From JAVVHH01 sp965199665 (GTDB lineage Bacteria; Pseudomonadota; Alphaproteobacteria; Acetobacterales; Acetobacteraceae), in contig OZ241208.1 in the NCBI GenBank assembly GCA_965199665.1, positions 1,054,001 through 1,118,000 on the forward strand: a stretch of 64,000 bases of DNA. The letters run 5' to 3'. The translations under genes and the position numbers were made by a program. The notes beneath the pieces were generated by a model that worked only from the letters and a program-made list of their open reading frames with translations, had not been told where the DNA came from and did no database searches. Positions 1-8,527 of the stretch are shown piece by piece; position 1 is the stretch's first letter; every line of letters starts with the position of its first letter.

Positions 1-1
1 C

Positions 2-271
2 CTTCCAGTATTGGCACTTTCTCTACTGCTGGCGGCGTGGCTGTTCGCGCAACGTATCGCGGAGGGCGGTCCAGACATGGGTCTCGCGATGAAGTCGTTA
101 AGTGTGCTGGCTATTCTGATCGGGGAGGGGTTTTCGGTCATCTACGAGGATACGGATGATCGGTTCGGCACGCGTCTGGCCGGCGTCATGATCGGGCTCC
201 TCTACGTTGCCGTCATCGTGGTACTGGCTCGACGAAGACAAGAGCGCCCGGCATCATTGTGGCAGGCGTAA
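2..271 (+). CDS. Small membrane protein, 5' end possibly outside window
   Basis: The frame is open to the left edge, so the true start may lie outside; the first in-window start is TTG at 11, giving 86 residues. Two hydrophobic segments are visible (about residues 1-14 and 58-72), and the C-terminus is basic (ARRRQER), which suggests a small inner-membrane protein with a cytoplasmic tail. No family is recognised. It is followed by about 150 bp without a convincing gene before the next reading frame. Function unknown. Confidence 0.4.
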   Translation, partial: LPVLALSLLLAAWLFAQRIAEGGPDMGLAMKSLSVLAILIGEGFSVIYEDTDDRFGTRLAGVMIGLLYVAVIVVLARRRQERPASLWQA

Positions 272-423
272 TCTCACATTTACCTTGTTGGTGGAGATGT
301 CTTGCTTTGGCCTACGTTCCTTGTTGCTGAAGTCTGATCGAGTGTGGATCAAAGACGTGAGGAGCCTTGAGAGCGGCAGCTCTTGTCTATGGAAATCCCA
401 TTCTCTCATGGGCGTCGGCTAGC

Positions 424-888
424 GTGGACGCCGCATACGTCTCTGCTTTTTTCGGTCTGGCGGGCGCGACTGTCGGGGGACTGACGTCCTTTTTGACCAC
501 CTGGCTGACACAGCACGCGGCACTCCGTGACAAACATCGGGAAACAGAGACAGCCAGGCGACAGGAGCTGTTCAACGATTTCATCGTCGAGGCAAGCCGC
601 CTGTTTGGTGACGCGCTGAGCCACGAGAAGGACGACGTCACCGACATGGTCCAACTCTATGCTTTAGTGGGCAAGATTAGGCTCTGGGCGTCGCGTCCGG
701 TCGTCACCGCGGCGGAACATGCCATGCACTCGATCGTGCAGACCTATCTCGAACCGAACCGGAGCCTACACGAAATCCGCACGCTGGCTTCGGAAGGAAA
801 GATGAACTTTTTGCAGGAGTTCGGCGAAGCTTGCCGGGCGGATCTGGACGGCGTGGCCTACCGTCACACGATCAGGCCGAACAAATAA
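424..888 (+). CDS. Hypothetical protein with one N-terminal membrane segment
   Basis: The frame opens with a TTG at 367, but a GTG at 424 places the start directly before a Gly/Ala-rich hydrophobic segment (AAYVSAFFGLAGATVGGLTS) that looks like a membrane anchor. About 130 charged, mostly helical residues follow, probably cytoplasmic. Small bacterial proteins with this layout (anchor plus helical domain) are common and uncharacterised. The next gene starts 17 bp downstream with its own strong ribosome-binding site, so the two are probably co-transcribed. Function unknown; the start choice is uncertain. Confidence 0.55.
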   Translation: MDAAYVSAFFGLAGATVGGLTSFLTTWLTQHAALRDKHRETETARRQELFNDFIVEASRLFGDALSHEKDDVTDMVQLYALVGKIRLWASRPVVTAAEHAMHSIVQTYLEPNRSLHEIRTLASEGKMNFLQEFGEACRADLDGVAYRHTIRPNK

Positions 889-905
889 TCCTCAAAGGAG
901 GCATC

Positions 906-1502
906 ATGCCGAGCGATCAAAAGCAAGCCGCGACAATGTCGCGATTGGTGGCCGGAGCGCTCTCGTTGCTAATGGCCGCCGGGCCCCTGCATGCGGCAGA
1001 GACGTATCCTGCCTGTCCACCGAGCCCAATGCCAGTTTTTCACTCCGTAGGCACGCCGACGACGTATACCGGCGTGTATCCTGGCATTCCGGAGCTTTGC
1101 CATTTGGGCCCGACCGGAGCAGGCGGATATTTTTATTACGGCATCTGGAACATGGACTGGCCAGGCGCGGGTGCCGCCTTCCCCGCCATGAAAACGGCCA
1201 TTAACGGACCGTTGGGAACACGGGTTGCTTTCGTAACCCGGTCATATCCCGGGCTCCAATGGACCGACACCATCATCAACGAGGGGATCGAACCTCTCCT
1301 CGTCAACGGCCGAACTTATCGAACCCTGAAGATGGCTCATGAGCGTGAAGGCATCGAGGGCAACACCTACCACTCCATCATCACCGTGTGGCGCGATACC
1401 CGGACCGGGGCAAACGTCCAAGTAGTGGAAACCCAGATTTCCGGCCAATCCTACGGACCTGACACCACGTGGACCGCCATCGGGATAGATCCGCTCCCGT
1501 AG
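906..1502 (+). CDS. Secreted hypothetical protein
   Basis: The ATG at 906 has a strong ribosome-binding site (AAAGGAGG at 894-901). The product is 198 residues. The N-terminus carries a signal peptide with a hydrophobic core (LVAGALSLLMAAG) and a probable cleavage after LHA around residue 30, so the protein should be periplasmic or secreted. The mature part is rich in Gly, Tyr, Thr and Pro, with two cysteines near its start (YPAC and ELC), and has no motif I recognise. It probably shares a transcript with the membrane protein just upstream. Function unknown. Confidence 0.6.
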   Translation: MPSDQKQAATMSRLVAGALSLLMAAGPLHAAETYPACPPSPMPVFHSVGTPTTYTGVYPGIPELCHLGPTGAGGYFYYGIWNMDWPGAGAAFPAMKTAINGPLGTRVAFVTRSYPGLQWTDTIINEGIEPLLVNGRTYRTLKMAHEREGIEGNTYHSIITVWRDTRTGANVQVVETQISGQSYGPDTTWTAIGIDPLP

Positions 1503-1704
1503 CGGCGAACGGGCAGCTGACCAGGGCTGGCAATGATCACACGACGCACTGTTATAGGAAACTAAATCGTGCCCTCAGTGTAGTCATACAACGCGAACTC
1601 AGCATTCGATAGCACGAGCTTTGCGGGCTTAGGTGCGGCAGTGTGGCGGATACCAGAGTGCGATGCTTGGCCATACGGGAGAAACGCTGCAAAGTTGACA
1701 TGTG

Positions 1705-1736
1705 CGACGTATCAAATGTTACCAATTTAGCGACAT
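1705..1736. repeat. 31-bp dispersed repeat, copy 1 (solo IS-end-like)
   Basis: The core TTACCAATTTAGCGACA recurs at 15891 and 24354 with about four mismatches over 31 bp, always in the same orientation. Read on the minus strand it begins TGTCGCT, as many insertion-sequence ends do, but no transposase lies next to it. This copy overlaps the 3' end of the flavin oxidase gene and supplies its stop codon. Confidence 0.6.
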
Positions 1737-2933
1737 GCTTGTATTGACCAATGATGTCTCAGGAAGTGTCTGCCTAGTCTCAACGATCACGCGGCCATAC
1801 GTCGGCCGTTTAATCCTCAGAAAGTCGATATCGTGCGACGTTGTGCCATGGTCGGTGGCGAGGTCTGCCAACATCTCGCCGACGACCGAGCAGAACTTGT
1901 AGCCGTGTCCGGAACAGGGTGACGCCAGGACTACTTGCGGGTGGTCGGGGTGGTGATCGAGTATGAAATGCTCATCCGGCGTGTTGGTGAACATGCAGGC
2001 GCGCAGGGCCAACGTCTCGCCGGTTCCGTCCGGGAAATGGCGCTCGCCGAAGTCACGCAGGAGAGCCTCGTCCTCGGGATCGACGTCGCGCCGCATGTCG
2101 TCGGCGGGCATGCATTCTCCGCGATGATGATAGCGGCCGAACTTGAAGCCAGGGACCTCGTAGATCGGGAAGCCGTAATAGCGACCTTTCTCGACCTGCA
2201 GGTTGAAGACCGGGAAGCGCTCCGGCGTGAACAGCGCCGGGCGTTTCGGTTGCGTCCAGATCAGCACCTGGCGCTCGGGTACAGCGACCCCGCCCAGCAG
2301 CGGCACCAGATCGGCCATCCACGGCCCGGCGGTCAATACGAGCCGGCCGGCCGCGTAGGTCCCCTTGTCGGTGCGCACGGTTACGCCTTCACCCGATGAA
2401 TGCGCCTCCCATCCCAGCACGCGCTCACGGGCGCGGATCACGGCACCTTCGGCCAGGGCGGCATTGACGTGGGCGACGATGGCGCGTTCGCTCGCGATCA
2501 GGCCGCCTTGGCGCTGGAACACGAAACGCGACGCAGCTTCCATCCGGTAGCCTGGAAAGCGCTCGTTTACCTCGGTGCCGGTCAACACCTCATGCTCCAT
2601 GCCATGCAGGCGCGCGGAGGCGAGCGCGCCCTGGAACAGCGCGTCGTCCTCCGGACCGCCATCGACGGAGCCGGTGGTCACGAGCAAGCTCGTCCCGGTC
2701 GCGCGCTCCGCCTCGGCCCAAAGTTCGTAGGCACGGTGCAGCAGGGGAACATAGGCCGGGTGCTCGTAATAGGGCAGGCGGATGATGCGGCTGATACCGT
2801 GCGACGAGCCCATCGCGTGCGGGATGTCGTAGCGCTCGAGGCCCAGCACGCGTTGCCCGCGCCGGGCGAGCTGCCAGCATGTCGCGCTGCCCATGCCGCC
2901 CACGCCCACTACGATCACGTCCCAAATCATCAT
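1719..2933 (-). CDS. FAD-dependent amine oxidase, MSOX/N-methyltryptophan oxidase family
   Basis: About 404 residues from the ATG at 2933, or from an adjacent ATG at 2930; both sit behind GAGGAG. Longer upstream reading lacks family similarity. The Rossmann FAD motif is VVGVGGMGSATCWQLARRG at about residues 8-26. AMGSSHGISR and CSGHGYKF match the family, and Cys313 in ACMFTNTPDEHF corresponds to the covalent-flavin cysteine of monomeric sarcosine oxidase. The family oxidises secondary amines (N-methyl or fructosyl amino acids) to imine plus H2O2. The last five residues and stop (MSLNW, TAA) come from the 31-bp repeat, so the natural C-terminus may be replaced. It is divergent from the SnoaL-like gene at 3114. 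A second family member lies at 14684. The substrate cannot be assigned from sequence. Confidence 0.85.
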   Translation of the reverse strand: MMIWDVIVVGVGGMGSATCWQLARRGQRVLGLERYDIPHAMGSSHGISRIIRLPYYEHPAYVPLLHRAYELWAEAERATGTSLLVTTGSVDGGPEDDALFQGALASARLHGMEHEVLTGTEVNERFPGYRMEAASRFVFQRQGGLIASERAIVAHVNAALAEGAVIRARERVLGWEAHSSGEGVTVRTDKGTYAAGRLVLTAGPWMADLVPLLGGVAVPERQVLIWTQPKRPALFTPERFPVFNLQVEKGRYYGFPIYEVPGFKFGRYHHRGECMPADDMRRDVDPEDEALLRDFGERHFPDGTGETLALRACMFTNTPDEHFILDHHPDHPQVVLASPCSGHGYKFCSVVGEMLADLATDHGTTSHDIDFLRIKRPTYGRVIVETRQTLPETSLVNTSMSLNW

Positions 2934-3113
2934 GCGTCTCCTCGATGCCCCGTTGTCGCGCGCGGCGGCGGACCCGGCTTGCGCGGGTGCGACATCCGCG
3001 CGGAAGCTTCGCGCCATCTTTGTCGCTTAGGTGCATACCGAATGTCGTTTTTGCGCAAGCCGGCCCGGAAACGGCGGGACGACAGTAGGGCTGGCAACAC
3101 TAGCTGGAACGGC

Positions 3114-4106
3114 ATGCTTCCCATCGTCGGCGACTACAAGGACGTCCCTGATTTCATCTACGGGATCACCCGGGAGATCTGGGAGGATCGCGGTGTCGGC
3201 GGCAAGCTGGACCGCTATTATGGCGCGACTTGCCTGGTGCGTGCCGCGACCGGCCTGGCGGCGGACAACAAGGACGTCACCGCGCAGACGATGGCGACGC
3301 TGCATCAGTTCCCGGATCGCCAGCTCGTGGGCGAGGACGTGATCTGGACCGCATACGAGGACGGCTCGTTCCTGTCTTCCCACCGGCTGATCTCGGTCAT
3401 GCGCCACACCGGCGATGGCAGCTATGGCAAGGCCACCGGTCGGTTGCTGAAGACGCGGATTATCGCAGATTGCTGGGTGGTCGATCAGGTCGTCACCGAG
3501 GAGTGGTTGGTGCGCGATCAAGCCGCCTTCGCCCGTTGCCTCGGCAAGGAGGCGCGCGAGTTGGCGCTCGAGATGGCCGAGAACGATCTGCGCACGCGGG
3601 GCCAGGTGGCCTTCTTCCTTCCCGAACACGACAAGCCGGGCGTCTACCGTCCGGAAATTCAGCGAGGCAGCGAGGCCGATCTCTACGCCGAGGGCTATCG
3701 CCGGATCTGGGGCGGCAAGGCGCTCGAGGCCATCCGGCAGCTCTATTTCCATGGCGCCGCGGTCGAGGGACCCGGCGCCGACAGCTATCACGGCCACGCC
3801 GACATCGACCGCTTCTACCTCGGCTATCTCTCCGCCTTCCCCGACGCCAGTTTCACGCTCGAGAGCGCCATCATCAACCGCGACCCGGGCCGGGCGGTCC
3901 GTGTCGCGTTGCGCTGGTCCGTGCAGGGCACGCATACCGGCTTCGGCAGCTTCGGCCCGCCGAGCGGGGCGCCGATCTACATCATGGGCCTGAGCCACGC
4001 GACCATCATCGAGGGGCAGGTGCGGCAGGAGTGGATCGCCATCGACGAGGTGGTGATCTGGAAACAGATCATCGCCCACCAGCGCAAGACGGCCGCGCCG
4101 GCCTGA
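3114..4106 (+). CDS. SnoaL-like (NTF2-fold) two-domain protein
   Basis: About 330 residues from the ATG at 3114; an in-frame ATG at 3042 would add 24 basic residues. Two SnoaL/NTF2-type modules appear in tandem (about residues 10-150 and 185-325), each with the aromatic, SSHR- or SHAT-containing strands and a ...EEW.VRD or QEW.AIDE strand. The protein is a diverged paralogue of the product at 12501-13523, which has the same length and the same two repeats. SnoaL-like folds bind small hydrophobic or polyketide-like ligands and include cyclases, isomerases and dehydratases. Here it is probably an accessory catabolic enzyme of the island. It is divergent from the oxidase at 1719 and convergent with the GlxA regulator, whose stop is 1 bp away. 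Confidence 0.75.
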   Translation: MLPIVGDYKDVPDFIYGITREIWEDRGVGGKLDRYYGATCLVRAATGLAADNKDVTAQTMATLHQFPDRQLVGEDVIWTAYEDGSFLSSHRLISVMRHTGDGSYGKATGRLLKTRIIADCWVVDQVVTEEWLVRDQAAFARCLGKEARELALEMAENDLRTRGQVAFFLPEHDKPGVYRPEIQRGSEADLYAEGYRRIWGGKALEAIRQLYFHGAAVEGPGADSYHGHADIDRFYLGYLSAFPDASFTLESAIINRDPGRAVRVALRWSVQGTHTGFGSFGPPSGAPIYIMGLSHATIIEGQVRQEWIAIDEVVIWKQIIAHQRKTAAPA

Positions 4107-4107
4107 T

Positions 4108-5172
4108 CTACAGATAGGGGCGGCGGTCATCCGGCTCGCCAGGTGACCCGGCGACCGGAAACAGATGCCCGTAGGGCCACCATCGTTCCAACATCGCGTG
4201 CAGCGCGGCCGCGCCGCGGCGTTGCGCCGCCATCGGCGTGTCGCCGAACGCGGCGCGGAAGCTGCGGCTGAAATGCGCCGCATCGGCGAAGCCGCACTGT
4301 GCGGCGACATCGCTGAGGCGGGCGTGCGCCCGCATCATCAGCCACACTGCGTAGGATAACCGCATATCGCGGCTGAAACGTTGGATCCCGACGCCCAGGT
4401 CGCGTGTGAACAGCCGTTCGAGCTGGCGTTTGGAGACCGCGACTTCGGCGGCGAGGCGCTCGGCCCCCAGCGGCGACGACAGGTTCTGCTCGATCAGCGA
4501 TATCGCCCGCCGCACGCGCTGATCGCGGACAGGCAGCATGCTCGGTGGCTGTGGCTGCGGCGCTCCGCCGGGCCGCGGGCCTTCGGTCAGCAGGATGTGC
4601 AGCCCTTTTTGTGCCACCGCGCCGCCGAGATGCTCCTGGATCAGCGTGGCGGCGAGATCCACCGCGGCCAGGCCGCCGGCACACGTCGTGACCTGGCCGT
4701 CGCGAACCCAGAGCCGGTCAGCCACAGGGATTACCAGCGGGAAGCGCTCCAGCAGGTCCGGATAGTGGTACCAGGAAACACAGCAGCGTGCGCCCGGCCG
4801 CAGGACGCCAATCTCGGCCAATGCCAAGCTGCCGGTGCAGATCCCGATGAGGCCGACGCCCGCCTCGTGCGCCGCGCGCAAATAAGCGCGAGTCCGGTGA
4901 TGCACCATCGGGGTCTCGGGTGCCGGGAGCAGGCCACCTGCGACGACGACGAAGTCGAACTTGTCAGGCGCGTCGAACAATTCCTGAGGTTGCACCTCGA
5001 CGCCGCTGGACGACCGCACCGGGTTGCGGTCGGAACCCAGAACCGTCCAGGCGCATGCATTTGGCCTGGACCGGTCGCCCTCGTCGGCTGCAAGCCGCAG
5101 CATGTCGATGAAGCCCGAAAACGTCGTCAGGGTAAAGTTTTTCAACGGAACGATACCAACGGAGAGCGGCAT
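4108..5172 (-). CDS. GlxA-family AraC-type transcriptional regulator
   Basis: 354 residues from the ATG at 5172, preceded by AAGGA; a GTG at 5214 is possible. The N-terminal half is a DJ-1/PfpI (glutamine amidotransferase-like) domain with the nucleophile elbow GICTGSLALAE. The C-terminal about 110 residues form an AraC double helix-turn-helix (SKRQLERLFTRDLGV... and DVAAQCGFADAAHFSRSF). GlxA-type regulators sense nitrogenous metabolites and activate nearby genes such as those for arginine or carnitine catabolism. The gene is divergent from the ABC importer operon across 228 bp (5173-5400), so it is the likely activator of that operon. Ligand unknown. Confidence 0.85.
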   Translation of the reverse strand: MPLSVGIVPLKNFTLTTFSGFIDMLRLAADEGDRSRPNACAWTVLGSDRNPVRSSSGVEVQPQELFDAPDKFDFVVVAGGLLPAPETPMVHHRTRAYLRAAHEAGVGLIGICTGSLALAEIGVLRPGARCCVSWYHYPDLLERFPLVIPVADRLWVRDGQVTTCAGGLAAVDLAATLIQEHLGGAVAQKGLHILLTEGPRPGGAPQPQPPSMLPVRDQRVRRAISLIEQNLSSPLGAERLAAEVAVSKRQLERLFTRDLGVGIQRFSRDMRLSYAVWLMMRAHARLSDVAAQCGFADAAHFSRSFRAAFGDTPMAAQRRGAAALHAMLERWWPYGHLFPVAGSPGEPDDRRPYL

Positions 5173-5400
5173 GGCATCCTTGCGTGTGACGAGCCGGGCT
5201 CCGCTGCTTGTCACGATAAGCGTTCCTTATACTGGCGAGACGCCGAACGACGGTCGGAGTGCGCTTGCTAGCATGCTTCCTGAAACGCCGGCCTGATAGT
5301 TCAAGACAAATGCCGCGGTCATGCAAGCGGTCGCCTGCACGACTGGTCTGACATCCATCCCGACGTCAACGAACGGCAGCACGGCACAAAGCCGGCCGAC

Positions 5401-6750
5401 ATGGAGGACAGTTTGCACCTTACACGCCGGTCCCTGCTCGTAGCTTCCGCCGCAGCCACCGCCTTGCCGGCTTTCGCACAAGGCACGCCGGGCAGCGTTC
5501 CATACAATCTGAAGCCCGGGAAACCGTACGCCGGCACCAAGCTCACGATCCTTGCCGTCGTGACTCCGCAATTCCAGGCGCTCGAGAAGCGGCAGGCGGA
5601 GTTCACCGACCTGACCGGCATCACCGCGACGTGGGATTTCGTGCCCTTTACCGCGCTGCAGGACAAGGTGACGTCGATCGGCGTCGGGTCCGACGACACG
5701 TACGACGTGGTGAATTACCTCGATGGCTGGGGCCCGCCGAACGCGCATTGGTTCGTCAAACTCGACCCGTTACTCAAGCGGGACGGCATATCGATGACTG
5801 AACGTTACCTGCCTGGCTTCATCAAAGCCTCGTCTTACAAAGGCGACGTGACCGGGTTGCCAATGCGCAGCCACGGGCAGCTCTTCTACTTCCGCAAGGA
5901 CATCTTCGACGAGTTGGGCCTGAAGGCGCCCGTCACCTGGGACGACGTCGTCGCCGCCGGAAAGGCGATCCGCGCCAAACGCACCGACATCGAGCCGCTC
6001 GCGCTGTCCTACCACAATGACGGCACCCGGCAGTCGCTGTTCCACTGGTGCGACTTCATCTGGTCGTCCGGCAACCAGATCCTGGACGACAAGATGCGCC
6101 CGGGCTGGACCACCGACGCTGCCCTCAAGGCGACCGAGTTCTACGTCGGCCTGCTCACCAAGGAGAAGATCGCCAACCCGGCCTCCATCTCGTTCGTCGA
6201 GCAGGACTCGCGGGTGTCGTTCCAGCAGGGCAAGTCGGCCATGATCCCGATCTGGGAGTGGGCCTACTCGCCGATGGTGACGCCGGGTCAATCGGTGCTG
6301 ACGGCGGCGCAGGTCGGGTTCACGCAATGGCCGACCTACATGGGCAAGGCCACCACCTGCGCGTCGACGCTGCCATTCTCGATGAACAGCTTTTCCCGCA
6401 AGCAGGACGCCAGTTGGGAGTTCATGAAGTGGCTGTCCAACCCGGTGATGGACAAGTCCAACGCCATCCTCCGCGAGATCGGCGGCATGAAGATCATCAA
6501 CAACGTGGTCAACGACACGCAGAATTTCCTGGACCCGGAGGTCAACGCCGCCAATGCCGGCGTGCCGAAAGCCTGCTACGAGAGCCTCAAGGACTCCGAC
6601 ACGCTGCCGATGATCCCGGAATGGCCGCAGGTCGGCGACGTGCTGGCCAACGCCATCGAACAGGCGGCGGGCGGCGGCAACGTCAAGGCGCTGATGACGA
6701 AGGCGGCGGCGGATGCGACCGACGTGCTGAAGCAAGCCGGCTACTACTGA
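5401..6750 (+). CDS. ABC importer substrate-binding protein, family 1 (sugar type)
   Basis: 449 residues. An N-terminal export signal with twin arginines (TRRSLLVASAAATALP, cleavage after about residue 26) directs it to the periplasm. The body matches extracellular solute-binding family 1 (MalE/UgpB-like), with features such as LPMRSHGQLFYFRKDIF and a Trp/aromatic-rich binding region. It is the first gene of a tightly packed operon (TGATG overlap with the next gene) of two permeases, an ATPase, a bicupin and an aldolase. Family members bind sugars, sugar alcohols, glycerophosphodiesters or polyamines. The neighbouring amine oxidases and asparaginase suggest an amino-group-bearing sugar or amino-acid derivative; that is inference. 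Confidence 0.9.
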   Translation: MEDSLHLTRRSLLVASAAATALPAFAQGTPGSVPYNLKPGKPYAGTKLTILAVVTPQFQALEKRQAEFTDLTGITATWDFVPFTALQDKVTSIGVGSDDTYDVVNYLDGWGPPNAHWFVKLDPLLKRDGISMTERYLPGFIKASSYKGDVTGLPMRSHGQLFYFRKDIFDELGLKAPVTWDDVVAAGKAIRAKRTDIEPLALSYHNDGTRQSLFHWCDFIWSSGNQILDDKMRPGWTTDAALKATEFYVGLLTKEKIANPASISFVEQDSRVSFQQGKSAMIPIWEWAYSPMVTPGQSVLTAAQVGFTQWPTYMGKATTCASTLPFSMNSFSRKQDASWEFMKWLSNPVMDKSNAILREIGGMKIINNVVNDTQNFLDPEVNAANAGVPKACYESLKDSDTLPMIPEWPQVGDVLANAIEQAAGGGNVKALMTKAAADATDVLKQAGYY

Positions 6751-7712
6751 TGGACACACTGGCGGGCGCAACGTCTGCAGCGCGTGGGGCGATCGAGCTG
6801 GCCGCGCCTCGGCGCCCTCCCTTCTTTCGCCTGCCGGACCTGCGCGACAACCAGGTCAAATACCTGCTGGTCCTGCCAGCCATGTTGGTCGTCGCCGGCA
6901 CGGCGCTGTGGCCGCTGGCCTACTCGCTTCTGCTCTCGTTCCGCAGCTGGCGGCTTGCCCGCTCGCCCATTCCGGGCCCGTTCGTCGGCACCGCCAATTA
7001 CGAGCAGGCGTTCGGCACCGGTGAGTTCTGGTTGTCGGTCGGCAACAGCGCGCTGTTCGTCGCCCTAAGCGTCGCGTTCACGACCGCATTGGCGCTTGGA
7101 CTGGCCCTGCTGCTGGTGCGCGGCGGATTGCTGCGCCGTTCGGTGCAGACGCTGCTGATCCTACCGTTCGCCATGAGTCCGGCGCTGGTCGGCATCTCGT
7201 GGCGCTTCCTGTTCAACCCGGAGTTCGGGCTGTTCGCGGCCTTGTTCGGAACGTTGATTCCGCCGCTGGCGGGCATCAACTGGCTCTCCACCCCGGCGCT
7301 GGCGTTCTCGGCGATGGTGATGGCCGATGTTTGGGCCTGGACGCCGTTCATGACGCTGATCCTCATCGGCGGGCTGGCATCGCTGCCGCAGGACACTATC
7401 GAGGCCGCGCAGATCGACGGCTCGCCGGCGTGGCGCATCCTATTCGGCATCATAATCCCGCAACTGCGCCCGGTGCTGGTGGTGGTCATCATCCTCAAGA
7501 CAATCTTCGCGCTCAAGCAGTTCGACGTGATTTTCATGCTGACGCAGGGCGGGCCCGGCCATGCCACGCAGACCCTGGTGTATTACGCCTACCTGAACGG
7601 CTTCAAATACTACGACATGGGCTTCGCCGCCGCTGTGTCCTGGCTGATGGTCATCCCGATGCTCGGCCTCACCTTCCTCTACATCAAGTTCGTCTTTAGG
7701 AGGGCCTCATGA
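6750..7712 (+). CDS. ABC importer permease (MalF/UgpA type)
   Basis: 320 residues, starting at the ATG that overlaps the upstream TGA. Six membrane segments are visible, beginning around residue 37 (YLLVLPAMLVVAGTALWPLAY). The cytoplasmic EAA loop that contacts the ATPase is EAAQIDGSPAWRILFGIIIP at about residues 215-235. The N-terminal cytoplasmic extension of about 35 residues is typical of the first permease of sugar-type importers. The gene overlaps the second permease by 4 bp (ATGA), implying translational coupling. Confidence 0.92.
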   Translation: MDTLAGATSAARGAIELAAPRRPPFFRLPDLRDNQVKYLLVLPAMLVVAGTALWPLAYSLLLSFRSWRLARSPIPGPFVGTANYEQAFGTGEFWLSVGNSALFVALSVAFTTALALGLALLLVRGGLLRRSVQTLLILPFAMSPALVGISWRFLFNPEFGLFAALFGTLIPPLAGINWLSTPALAFSAMVMADVWAWTPFMTLILIGGLASLPQDTIEAAQIDGSPAWRILFGIIIPQLRPVLVVVIILKTIFALKQFDVIFMLTQGGPGHATQTLVYYAYLNGFKYYDMGFAAAVSWLMVIPMLGLTFLYIKFVFRRAS

Positions 7713-8527
7713 GGCGCAAAGGTGGTTGGCGCTGGGTCCAGGACGGCCTCGTCATCCTGGCGGCGGTGTTGGTGCTGCTGCCGATTGTCTGGATCGCGCT
7801 GGCGGCGTTCAAGACCAGCGTCGACGTGTTCCAGCTCAAGCTGTTCTTCAAGCCGACGCTCGAGAACTTCTCGATCATTTTCGACGCGCCCTACCTCATT
7901 CATCAGAAGCTACTGAATAGTGCGATCGTGTCGCTGTCGGTGGTGATCATCTCCATCCCGTTGGCCACCTGCGCCGCATACTCCTTCTCGCGCTTCAAGA
8001 TGCGGGGCGAGCGGGCGATGTTGGTCACGATCCTGGCGACGCAGTTCGTCCCGGCCGTGGTGATCGTGCTGCCGTTTTTCCTGATGTTCAGGAGCCTCGG
8101 TATCCTGGACACGCGCCCGGCGCTGATCCTGGTCGATACGGCGATCGTCATGCCGTTCGCGGTATGGATGATCAAAGGCTTCGTGGATGGCATCCCGCTC
8201 GAGACCGAGGAGGCGGCCCTGGTGGACGGGTCGACGCGGCTGCAGGTGTTACGGCGGGTCGTGCTGCCGACGGCGGCGCCGGGCATCATCACGGCGGCGA
8301 TCTTCGCCTTCATCATTTCCTGGAACGAGTTCCTGTTCGCGCTCATCCTGACCCGGCGCGACGCGGTTACGCTCCCGGTCGGCTTGCAGCTCTTTAACGG
8401 CCAGGAGGGGATGCAGTGGCATCTGCTGTCGGCGGCCGGGCTGCTGATCATGGCGCCGATGATCGTCTTGGCGCTGCTGGTGCAGAAACATTTTGTTCAG
8501 GGCATGACCATGGGGGCGGTTCGCTGA
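7709..8527 (+). CDS. ABC importer permease (MalG/UgpE type)
   Basis: 272 residues with six predicted membrane helices; the first spans about residues 12-32. The EAA motif EEAALVDGSTRLQVLRRVVLP lies in the fourth cytoplasmic loop. Its length is usual for the second permease of a family-1 sugar importer. The start overlaps the previous stop (ATGA), and its own TGA overlaps the ATPase start (TGATG). It forms a heterodimeric channel with the product of 6750-7712. Confidence 0.92.
   Translation: MRRKGGWRWVQDGLVILAAVLVLLPIVWIALAAFKTSVDVFQLKLFFKPTLENFSIIFDAPYLIHQKLLNSAIVSLSVVIISIPLATCAAYSFSRFKMRGERAMLVTILATQFVPAVVIVLPFFLMFRSLGILDTRPALILVDTAIVMPFAVWMIKGFVDGIPLETEEAALVDGSTRLQVLRRVVLPTAAPGIITAAIFAFIISWNEFLFALILTRRDAVTLPVGLQLFNGQEGMQWHLLSAAGLLIMAPMIVLALLVQKHFVQGMTMGAVR

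Noticed and set aside
2400..3113. 5' extension of the SnoaL-like reading frame
   Set aside because: It overlaps the oxidase gene on the other strand, and its translation shows no SnoaL or other similarity; the family-like start is at 3114.
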